From an uncultured Eubacteriales bacterium (lineage in GTDB: Bacteria > Bacillota > Clostridia > Lachnospirales > CAG-274): a DNA stretch of 6,060 nucleotides. The DNA is taken from the NCBI GenBank assembly GCA_902497185.1, contig CABVEG010000112.1, positions 1 through 6,060 of the forward strand, in the 5' to 3' direction. The position numbers were made by a program, and so were the translations under genes. Below, piece by piece: positions 1-5,040 of this stretch (the stretch's first letter is position 1; each line of letters opens with the position of its first letter). The notes under the pieces are model-generated. The model was not told the DNA's origin. It did no database searches and saw only the letters and a list, made by a program, of their open reading frames with translations.

Positions 1-612
1 ATTATGCTTATTATAATTGGTACGGCTGTAGCCCTTATACTTAACATATTTTTTATTAACAAAACCAAAAAAGCAGCAAGGGACTGCGAGTATATAGAAC
101 TTGATATGTCAGATATGCTTAAAAAAATTGCCTGCTATATAAAAAAAGAATATGTATATGATAAAGACTGGCTAGATTTTATATATAAGAAAATAGAAGA
201 ATGTCATAGTAATGTAATAAGAAATATTTACAATATGGATACTAAAAGCAACCATTACTTTCTTGAATATCTTGAAATGAGAAAGGAACAGTGTCAGGCA
301 ATAGAAAGAATGTGTCGTATGCTTAATAAATATGCCGAGCTGCACCTTCCCATGACCGAAGAAATATGCACTCTTCTATACAAAATAAGCAATAACATTC
401 ACGATAAATCAACATACAAAAAAGACCTTGCTTATGCAAAGGACATTACAGCAAGGTTTGAGGCTCTGCCCATACCTCAAAGCAAAAAGGAGCTTAACGC
501 ATATAACTGCGTATCTGAAATGCTTCAGGAGCTTACCTTTTTTCTGGAGCTTAATTATAAGTTTGTAAACCAACTTACAGAGGGAGAGCTTGAATATTAC
601 TGGAAAAAATAA
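1..612 (+). CDS. Aromatic acid exporter family (ArAE_1/DUF939-like) membrane protein, C-terminal part, 5'-partial
   Basis: The reading frame is open to the left edge, so this is the 3' part of a longer gene. The ATG at position 4 is probably internal, since it falls at the start of a membrane helix and no Shine-Dalgarno can be seen. The visible protein begins with a hydrophobic helix (about residues 2-18, containing IGTAVALILNIFF). This resembles the last membrane segment of Bacillus/Clostridium aromatic acid exporter family proteins, which typically read G-x-x-V/I-A-L-x-x-N-L. About 180 mostly helical, charged, cytoplasmic residues follow, consistent with the ArAE_1 C-terminal domain. Family members have several N-terminal helices and roughly 300-350 residues, so the front of the protein lies outside the window. 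Transport of aromatic acids is inferred from the family name only; these proteins are poorly characterised. The next gene starts 14 nt downstream, suggesting co-transcription. An unrelated protein with one membrane anchor cannot be excluded. Confidence 0.62.
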   Translation: MMLIIIGTAVALILNIFFINKTKKAARDCEYIELDMSDMLKKIACYIKKEYVYDKDWLDFIYKKIEECHSNVIRNIYNMDTKSNHYFLEYLEMRKEQCQAIERMCRMLNKYAELHLPMTEEICTLLYKISNNIHDKSTYKKDLAYAKDITARFEALPIPQSKKELNAYNCVSEMLQELTFFLELNYKFVNQLTEGELEYYWKK

Positions 613-626
613 GGAAAGGCACTAAA

Positions 627-1472
627 ATGTTAAACTCATGGATATTTTTGGTACTTATGTATGGCATACTTAAGGGCATAAGAGATGTAATAAAGAAAAA
701 GGCACTTGAAAAAAGTACTGTTATGGAGGTGCTGTTTTTCTATACGGTAATAGCCTTTATAATGGTAACTCCTACAGCAGGGGAGGCAATTACCCTTGAC
801 AAAGGCTATATTGCCATAATAGGAGTAAAATCTGCCATAGTATTTTCGGCATGGGTAATAGGCTTTAAATCACTTCAAAAGCTGCCTGTCAGCTTTTATG
901 GTGTTATGGATTTGTCGGGAGTTCTATTTTCCGCATTAATGGGTGTGGTATTTTTAGGCGAAGTCCTTAAATTAAATCAGTATTTGGGACTTGGAATAGT
1001 TATGCTTGGACTTTTTCTTGTAAACTACAATAGGGGCAGCAGAGAAGAAATAAATCCCAAATATGCCCTTATGGCACTTATATCCTGTATACTCAATGCC
1101 ACATCAGGCTTAATGGATAAAATACTTATGAAAAATATGACAAGCTCACAACTCCAGTTCTGGTTTATGGCAATAATGGTAGTTCTCTATTTTGTCTATA
1201 TATTAATCACAAAAGAAAAAGTAAACTGGAAATGTATAAAAAATAATGTTTGGATAATTGTTATGAGTGTGCTTTTTGTTATAGGCGATAAGGCACTTTT
1301 TATAGCAAACAGTATTCCCGACAGTAAGGTATCCGTTATGACAATACTAAAGCAGTCAGCCTGTTTTGTTGCAATAGTTGGGGGCAGATTGGTATTTAAG
1401 GAAAAAAATATTGCTTTCAGGCTTTTGTGCGCTGTGGTTATTATAATAGGAATATACATATCAGTGTTATAA
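627..1472 (+). CDS. EamA/DMT superfamily transporter
   Basis: This 281-residue inner-membrane protein has about ten hydrophobic segments (roughly residues 3-17, 33-50, 60-80, 89-110, 116-134, 146-163, 175-195, 207-226, 236-255 and 262-281). They form two homologous halves, the hallmark of the 10-TMS drug/metabolite transporter (EamA) family. Each half ends in the family pattern of a short charged turn between two helices: FLGEVLKLNQYLGLG near residue 109, with the GE pair typical of EamA repeats, and VFKEKNIAFRLLCAV near residue 256. EamA proteins export or import small metabolites such as amino acids, nucleosides or drugs; the substrate cannot be read from sequence. The ATG at 627 is preceded by AAGGAAAGG, which overlaps the stop codon of the upstream gene with an 8-nt spacer. 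This supports both the start and translation from a shared transcript with the aromatic-acid-exporter-like gene. No frameshift or missing segment is apparent. Confidence 0.85.
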   Translation: MLNSWIFLVLMYGILKGIRDVIKKKALEKSTVMEVLFFYTVIAFIMVTPTAGEAITLDKGYIAIIGVKSAIVFSAWVIGFKSLQKLPVSFYGVMDLSGVLFSALMGVVFLGEVLKLNQYLGLGIVMLGLFLVNYNRGSREEINPKYALMALISCILNATSGLMDKILMKNMTSSQLQFWFMAIMVVLYFVYILITKEKVNWKCIKNNVWIIVMSVLFVIGDKALFIANSIPDSKVSVMTILKQSACFVAIVGGRLVFKEKNIAFRLLCAVVIIIGIYISVL

Positions 1473-1606
1473 AATTTCAATGTAATGTAAAAAGGCATAA
1501 TCAATAACAACTATACTTCTTTTAATTCCTTAACATTTACTTTAAATCAACAGTAAGCACTTAACTTCAATCTAACTGATATTATTCTTCTTTATTCTCC
1601 TGATAT
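1473..1606. other. Convergent intergenic gap, no clear element
   Basis: This AT-rich gap lies between the 3' ends of the plus-strand transporter and the minus-strand flavin/Fe-S gene. I looked for a GC-rich hairpin followed by a T-run on either strand and found none. The best inverted repeat is a 5-bp TTACT/AGTAA stem with a 10-nt loop, too weak to call. The minus strand has two copies of ATATCAG about 24 nt apart and an AGGAG not followed by a usable start codon. Termination here may be Rho-dependent or bidirectional by convergent transcription; that is inference. Confidence 0.5.
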
Positions 1607-2236
1607 TTAAATATTTTCAACTGCACAAAAGGAACATACTTCTTTACAGTTACCACAGTGCAGACAGTTTTTCTGAACAATTACAAACGGAACACCGCTT
1701 ACATCAATACAATTCTGCGGACATTTTGAAACACACATTTTGCAGCCTATACATTTATCTGTTATATAATATAAGCCCTGTTTATCTTCAGACTTGTATT
1801 TTCCTAAATAAAAACTTTCCCTTACTATAGGTTTTGCCGATAGGTCAAAAAATTCACCCTCACCCTCATATAATCTGAAAACCTCCAAGGCTGTTCGGCT
1901 TTCCTCTTGAGGATAAATTTCAGCCATATATGGGTTTTCTCTAAATACATCATTAAGCTTATTTTTCCCTACACATTCAACCTTTCCTCTTATTGAAACA
2001 GCTTTTTTAGACATGGAACCCTTACCACCTGTCATACCGCTTAGTGCAACGAACTTATTATCCATAAGCTGACTGTAAAAAGCTTTTCCCTTAGCCGTAA
2101 TAAAATAAAGGCTGTCATCATCTGTAAGCATAATGTCTATTACCCTTGTAACAGGCAAGTGTTTACTATCTGTTGTTGCAAATACCACAGAGTGTATATC
2201 ATCTCTTAATATTTTTAAATAATCCTTTGTTTTCAT
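1607..2236 (-). CDS. Pyridoxamine-5'-phosphate-oxidase-like flavin-domain protein fused to a 2x[4Fe-4S] ferredoxin domain
   Basis: The product is a 209-residue cytoplasmic protein with two parts. Residues 1 to about 145 resemble the PNPOx-like split-barrel FMN-binding fold: an N-terminal helix, the strand pair HSVVFATTDSKHLPVTRVID, then SLYFITAKGKAFYSQL and a VSIRGKVE strand. Residues about 155-209 are a bacterial two-cluster ferredoxin domain. The first cluster motif is complete (Cys162, 165, 168, 172 then Pro). The second has Cys191, 194, 197 and 201, with Ser in place of the usual Pro and an extra Cys204. The architecture suggests electron transfer between Fe-S clusters and a flavin; substrate and partner are unknown. 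I chose the ATG at 2236 over the one at 2254 because TAGGAG sits 7 nt upstream of it, and the earlier ATG would overlap the sirtuin gene. The gap to the sirtuin gene is 10 nt and the Shine-Dalgarno overlaps its TAG stop, so the two are almost certainly translated from one mRNA. Confidence 0.85.
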   Translation of the reverse strand: MKTKDYLKILRDDIHSVVFATTDSKHLPVTRVIDIMLTDDDSLYFITAKGKAFYSQLMDNKFVALSGMTGGKGSMSKKAVSIRGKVECVGKNKLNDVFRENPYMAEIYPQEESRTALEVFRLYEGEGEFFDLSAKPIVRESFYLGKYKSEDKQGLYYITDKCIGCKMCVSKCPQNCIDVSGVPFVIVQKNCLHCGNCKEVCSFCAVENI

Positions 2237-2243
2237 AAAACCG

Positions 2244-2249
2244 CTCCTA
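2244..2249 (-). promoter_or_regulatory. RBS deciding the start of the flavin/Fe-S gene
   Basis: The minus strand reads TAGGAG followed by 7 nt and ATG at 2236. The TAG is the stop codon of the upstream sirtuin gene, so ribosomes ending there meet the Shine-Dalgarno of the next gene, suggesting translational coupling. Confidence 0.8.
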
Positions 2250-3125
2250 ATCAAATAAACGTGGTATTATATTTCCTATATCGTCACATATGGATATACT
2301 TTTATGTCTTATTTTTTTAGGTATTTCAGCTCTGCTTAAATTAATCCTTACAAGAATAGCATTATTAAAAACTTGAGTATATCTCTCAAAAGGGAAGCGT
2401 ATAATTGTAGGAGTATTAAATCCAACACCTAACTCAAGAAATATAATATTTCTTTTCTTGTTTTTACCTAAAAAATATTCATATCTGTCGGCTGCCTCAT
2501 ACCATACTTTGTCCTGCACAAAATACATATCTTTTCTGATATTTACTTCCATATTTCCATTGCATACGGGACAGCGAGGTACAAGATTATCGGAAATTTT
2601 ACAGTTCTGCTGATTTTCAGACATATTTCTTATTAATTTTTCATTATCATAAAGTGTATTATGGCACCCCTTTGAACATTGTATCTTTCCATAATCCCCT
2701 TGTACAGCCCATATTTTATCATTATCAAAACCTGCCTTATAAAACTGTGCGTCTACATTTGTTGTAATTACAAAATAGTCCTTATTCTTTACAAGTCTTA
2801 ATAAATCCTTATATGGCTTTCCCACGGGAGCATTATATCTATTCATAAGAATATGTCTTGACCAGTACGCCCATTTTTCCTGCTCTGTCTTAAATGGATA
2901 AAAACCTGCCGTATACATATCCGTCATACCATACTTATCTATAAAGTCCTTAAAGTTTTTATTAAACCTTTCGCCAACATAGGATATGCCTGCCGCATTT
3001 GACAGCCCGGCGCCTGCGCCAATTACAATAGCATCAGCCATTGTACAGACTTCTTTTACCTTTTTAATTTGTTCATCCATAGTAAGATGGAGCTTTGTTT
3101 CACTTTTATTCCTTATTTCAAGCAT
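2247..3125 (-). CDS. Sir2-family protein, class M (SirTM)-like, probable protein ADP-ribosyltransferase
   Basis: This 292-residue protein has the sirtuin Rossmann fold. The NAD-binding glycine motif GAGAGLSNAAGI is at residues 36-47, TTNVD at 121-125, and a Cys4 zinc ribbon at Cys150, 154, 185 and 188. LELGVGFNTP near 230 corresponds to the GTS loop, and ILVRIN near 258 to the late NAD-contacting strand. Two features separate it from deacetylases. The SGIPDFR segment is replaced by AGISYVGERF, and the catalytic HG motif is QGDYG, with Gln142 where His should be. The segments GERF and DMYTAGFYPF...WAYWSR are, from memory, typical of class M sirtuins, which in Staphylococcus and Streptococcus mono-ADP-ribosylate a lipoylated GcvH-like carrier. 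No macrodomain, GcvH-like or lipoate ligase gene is visible here. I preferred the ATG at 3125, behind AAGGGAAG, over the ATG at 3158, which has no Shine-Dalgarno and lies in a hairpin. Sirtuin membership is near certain; the ADP-ribosylation activity is inferred. Confidence 0.87.
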   Translation of the reverse strand: MLEIRNKSETKLHLTMDEQIKKVKEVCTMADAIVIGAGAGLSNAAGISYVGERFNKNFKDFIDKYGMTDMYTAGFYPFKTEQEKWAYWSRHILMNRYNAPVGKPYKDLLRLVKNKDYFVITTNVDAQFYKAGFDNDKIWAVQGDYGKIQCSKGCHNTLYDNEKLIRNMSENQQNCKISDNLVPRCPVCNGNMEVNIRKDMYFVQDKVWYEAADRYEYFLGKNKKRNIIFLELGVGFNTPTIIRFPFERYTQVFNNAILVRINLSRAEIPKKIRHKSISICDDIGNIIPRLFD

Positions 3126-3132
3126 AAAAACA

Positions 3133-3140
3133 CTTCCCTT
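3133..3140 (-). promoter_or_regulatory. RBS deciding the start of the sirtuin gene
   Basis: The minus strand reads AAGGGAAG, then a T-rich spacer of 7 nt, then ATG at 3125. The alternative ATG at 3158 has only an AT-rich, non-purine leader and would add 11 residues unlike sirtuin sequence. Confidence 0.65.
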
Positions 3141-3145
3141 TGAAG

Positions 3146-3179
3146 TACAGCCGCCCATTCTGAATTTTGGACGGCTGCA
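3146..3179 (-). terminator. Stem-loop between the SnoaL-like and sirtuin genes (possible weak terminator or attenuator)
   Basis: In the minus-strand RNA, GCAGCCGUCC pairs with GGGCGGCUGU across a 12-nt loop. An outer U-A pair makes an 11-bp stem with two G-U wobbles. On the plus strand those two positions become A-C and C-A mismatches, so the structure is stable only in the minus-strand transcript. It starts 9 nt after the SnoaL-like gene's stop codon and ends shortly before the sirtuin Shine-Dalgarno. No U-run follows (the next bases are ACUUCAAAGGG), so a standard intrinsic terminator is not supported. A 3'-end stabiliser, partial terminator or processing site that sets lower expression of the two downstream genes is possible. 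Confidence 0.45.
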
Positions 3180-3188
3180 TATTTAATA

Positions 3189-4202
3189 TCAGAATTTTCC
3201 ATTATCATTAGCCCAAGTTGTTTTATCAGCAATGGTTTCCATTACATCCCAGTGTTCTGCAATCTTACCATTTTCCACTCTGAAAAGGTCATAATAAGCT
3301 GTAGGCTTGCCTGCAAAAGTACCTTCACTTACTGCAAGTACAAAATTACCGTTTCCTAAGACCATATAAGTCTTATCGTAAATCATTTCAATTCCATTGT
3401 CAGCCATATCAGAAAGAGCAGCGCCAAGACCTGATAAACCATCAGCTATTGAAGTATTGTGCTGAATATAAGTATCACCATCAAAATAACTTGTTAAATT
3501 ATCCGGATTTTCACCCCTTAAAACATCACCTACAAAGCCTGCAACAAGCTTCTTGTTTTCTTCGGTTTTGTCAAGGTCAGTTACCTCTGTAGTACCGTCA
3601 ATCTGAGTATGACCACTTGGATTTGGTTCTGCAACTGCAGCAAGGTTATCCCAATGCTCTGCAATTAAACCGTTTTCAAATCTGAAAATATCAAATGCCA
3701 CCTGTTCCCCTGCACCTGCAAAATTATAAACTGTTTGTAAAAATACATAGTCGCCATCTTCAAAAGCTCTTATATTTTTAACTGTTGTTTTAACAGGAGC
3801 TGATGCAAGATATTCAACACTGCCTATAAACGCAGCCTCACCTGTACCATAAGCAAGATTATGCTGGATATAATTTTCAGCAAGAAGTTCCTTTGCCTTT
3901 TCAGTATCACCTGATGCAAATGTATTAATAAGCTCTAATGCCTTGTTTACATTGCTTTCCTTTGTAATTTCCTTTTCTTGATTGCTTACTTTAACTGTTT
4001 TTGTTTCAGCATCCCACTCTACTGTTAAACCAAGTTTTTCAAACACTCCCCTTACAGGAAGATATGTTGAACCATCAATATTCTGTGCATCACCTATATA
4101 TTCACCATTTACCTCAACTCTTGCCTCTGCTGCCATAACATTTACGGTAGTTAATAATATTAAACCGATAATTAATGAGTTTAAAATAAATTTCTTTTTC
4201 AT
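3189..4202 (-). CDS. Secreted protein: copper-amine-oxidase-N-like domain plus two tandem SnoaL-like (NTF2-fold) domains
   Basis: The product is a 337-residue exported protein. A Sec signal peptide occupies residues 1 to about 25: a lysine-rich start, a hydrophobic core and VMAA before the likely cleavage site, with no lipobox Cys. Residues about 28-72 resemble the copper amine oxidase N-terminal domain, with VEVNGEYIG, a STYLPVR strand and LGLTVEWDAETKTVKV. That domain often occurs on Firmicute cell-surface proteins. Two SnoaL-like repeats of about 130 residues follow. Each has YIQHN (111-115 and 245-249) and closes with D(I/L)FR-x-ENG-x-IAEHWD (171-184 and 305-318), as in predicted SnoaL-like aldol-condensation proteins. 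The activity and substrate of these domains are not known; ligand binding is as likely as catalysis. The ATG at 4202 follows GGAGGT with 7 nt spacing. A TTG at 4217 overlaps that Shine-Dalgarno and is rejected. The gene starts 31 nt after the NmrA-like gene, in the same operon. Confidence 0.85.
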   Translation of the reverse strand: MKKKFILNSLIIGLILLTTVNVMAAEARVEVNGEYIGDAQNIDGSTYLPVRGVFEKLGLTVEWDAETKTVKVSNQEKEITKESNVNKALELINTFASGDTEKAKELLAENYIQHNLAYGTGEAAFIGSVEYLASAPVKTTVKNIRAFEDGDYVFLQTVYNFAGAGEQVAFDIFRFENGLIAEHWDNLAAVAEPNPSGHTQIDGTTEVTDLDKTEENKKLVAGFVGDVLRGENPDNLTSYFDGDTYIQHNTSIADGLSGLGAALSDMADNGIEMIYDKTYMVLGNGNFVLAVSEGTFAGKPTAYYDLFRVENGKIAEHWDVMETIADKTTWANDNGKF

Positions 4203-4209
4203 ATTGATT

Positions 4210-4215
4210 ACCTCC
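4210..4215 (-). promoter_or_regulatory. RBS deciding the start of the SnoaL-like gene
   Basis: A perfect GGAGGT lies 7 nt before the ATG at 4202. An in-frame TTG at 4217 abuts this Shine-Dalgarno and is therefore not the start. The leader and start, GGAGGTAATCAATATGAA, closely match those of the upstream gene. Confidence 0.88.
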
Positions 4216-4233
4216 AAATATTATTTCGTTGAA

Positions 4234-4863
4234 TTATTTTCTTACTACACTTATTCTTTCCTGAATATGATTACCCTTTACAATTTCATCTACAAGAGCA
4301 ATAGCATAATCTGCATAGCTTATGACACTTTCACCCCTGCTGTTAAGTATAAGTTCCTCACCGCCAAGGATATATTCACCGGTTCTTTCGCCATCAGCCT
4401 GAAAATCTCCTGCCGGGCTTAAATAGGTCCACTTAACATCATTTCTCAAACGGAGCTCACCAAGTGCTTTCGCCATAGCAGCTGCAAGGGGCTTAAAAAT
4501 ATCAGGAAAGTCAGGACCATCAGCAACGCAAGCTGTATGCTCTTTATTTACATATAAACTTCCTGCTCCTCCTACAACTACAAGTCTTGTATCTGTTCCT
4601 GAAAGTGCGTCGCAAAGTACCTTTAATGATGTGCTGTGCTGAGGTAATGTATCCTCTGTCCAAGCTCCAAAGGCATCAACAACAACATCAAATTCCTTTA
4701 AATCATCTGCCTTTAAATCGAATAAGTCCTTTTTAATCACTTTATTTGCAACAGACTTATTATTGCCTCTTACTACTGCTGTTACATCCAATCCTCTTTC
4801 CTTAGCTTCCTTAACTATTAACTGACCTGCCTTACCATTTGCACAAATAACTGCTACCTTCAT
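4234..4863 (-). CDS. NAD(P)-binding oxidoreductase, NmrA-like atypical SDR (putative NADH-flavin reductase family)
   Basis: This 209-residue cytoplasmic protein has a complete Rossmann fold. KVAVICANGKAGQLIVKEA at residues 2-20 is the dinucleotide loop, with Cys7 where the first Gly of GATGxTG normally lies. VTAVVRG at 27-33 ends the second strand; Arg32 there suggests an NADPH preference. VVVDAFGAW (60-68) and RLVVVGGAGSLYV (93-105) are the later strands. WTYLSPAGDFQADGERTGEYILG and ISYADYAIALVDEI near the C-terminus match the small atypical SDRs annotated as NADH-flavin reductases or NAD(P)H-binding proteins (COG2910-like). The classical SDR YxxxK pair is absent, as usual for these proteins, so some may be redox sensors and not enzymes. 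The ATG at 4863 has GGAGGT 7 nt upstream; an upstream in-frame ATG at 4878 overlaps that Shine-Dalgarno. It is the first gene of the minus-strand operon and is divergent from lysR. Confidence 0.87.
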   Translation of the reverse strand: MKVAVICANGKAGQLIVKEAKERGLDVTAVVRGNNKSVANKVIKKDLFDLKADDLKEFDVVVDAFGAWTEDTLPQHSTSLKVLCDALSGTDTRLVVVGGAGSLYVNKEHTACVADGPDFPDIFKPLAAAMAKALGELRLRNDVKWTYLSPAGDFQADGERTGEYILGGEELILNSRGESVISYADYAIALVDEIVKGNHIQERISVVRK

Positions 4864-4870
4864 TTTTATT

Positions 4871-4876
4871 ACCTCC
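4871..4876 (-). promoter_or_regulatory. RBS deciding the start of the NmrA-like gene
   Basis: GGAGGT lies 7 nt upstream of ATG 4863. The in-frame ATG at 4878 overlaps the Shine-Dalgarno itself and would add five residues (MEVIK) before the conserved KVAVI strand. Confidence 0.88.
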
Positions 4877-4935
4877 ATAAATAAATTTTTTAGATTTTGT
4901 TTTTCAAGTCTGACGTCTTTCTTGTTTGTAGCTTT

Positions 4936-4964
4936 AGTATAGCAGAGAAAATAATTTTTGAAAA
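4936..4964 (-). promoter_or_regulatory. Sigma-A-like promoter of the minus-strand operon
   Basis: Reading the minus strand, -35 TTTTCA (4959-4964, four of six matches) is followed by a 17-bp spacer and -10 TATACT (4936-4941, five of six). The expected start is near 4929, giving a leader of about 65 nt before ATG 4863. The weak -35 is typical of a promoter that needs an activator, and a candidate LysR site lies upstream of it. An ATTTT-TG-AAAAT palindrome (4954-4965) overlaps the -35 but could be chance in such AT-rich DNA. Confidence 0.6.
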
Positions 4965-4980
4965 TGACCGAAAATTTGTA

Positions 4981-5009
4981 TAGGCAACAACTTAAAGTTG
5001 TGATATAAT
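4981..5009 (+). promoter_or_regulatory. Extended -10 promoter of the lysR-type gene
   Basis: TGATATAATC holds a perfect TATAAT (5004-5009) preceded by the extended -10 TGn (5001-5003). A 17-bp spacer upstream gives the -35 TAGGCA (4981-4986, four of six). The extended -10 makes up for the weak -35. The predicted start near 5016 gives a leader of about 25 nt. The palindrome at 4987-5001 fills most of the spacer, so a bound regulator should block this promoter. Confidence 0.7.
4987..5001. promoter_or_regulatory. 15-bp palindrome, candidate LysR-type operator
   Basis: ACAACTT-A-AAGTTGT is a perfect inverted repeat centred at 4994. It lies between the -35 and -10 of the lysR promoter and about 65 bp upstream of the start predicted for the divergent operon. 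That is where LysR-type regulators usually place their recognition site. It does not match the common T-N11-A rule exactly: the bases six positions either side of the centre are C and G. Binding by the adjacent LysR protein is therefore inferred from position and symmetry only. Confidence 0.55.
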
Positions 5010-5025
5010 CAAATTGTCAACATTA

Positions 5026-5032
5026 GGGAGGT
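5026..5032 (+). promoter_or_regulatory. RBS deciding the start of the lysR-type gene
   Basis: GGGAGGT lies 8 nt upstream of ATG 5041. An in-frame TTG at 5014 precedes it but lies at or before the predicted transcription start, so it is rejected. Confidence 0.88.
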
Positions 5033-5040
5033 TTGGTATT

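Noticed and set aside
1196..1510. Minus-strand open frame of 104 codons
   Set aside because: It is antisense to the last third of the EamA transporter, has no Shine-Dalgarno, and its hydrophobic composition mirrors the transmembrane codons on the other strand.
1473..1606. Bidirectional intrinsic terminator between the convergent genes
   Set aside because: Only a 5-bp AT-rich stem was found, with no following T-run.
3126..3158. Upstream ATG start for the sirtuin (11 extra residues)
   Set aside because: There is no Shine-Dalgarno, the ATG lies within the stem-loop, and the added residues MGGCTSKGSVF do not look like sirtuin sequence. The Cys in that peptide is not a lipobox.
2986..3186. Plus-strand open frame of 66 codons
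   Set aside because: It is antisense to the conserved NAD-binding region of the sirtuin, and its low-complexity composition (PAAFDSPAPAP) is a shadow of that sequence.
3982..4422. Plus-strand open frame of 146 codons
   Set aside because: It runs antisense across two well-supported genes and the gap between them, with no ribosome site and no family resemblance.
4951..4980. AT-rich inverted repeats such as ATTTT-TG-AAAAT and AATTTT/AAAATT as further regulator sites
   Set aside because: They are short and made only of A/T bases apart from the loop, so chance occurrence is likely in this composition.
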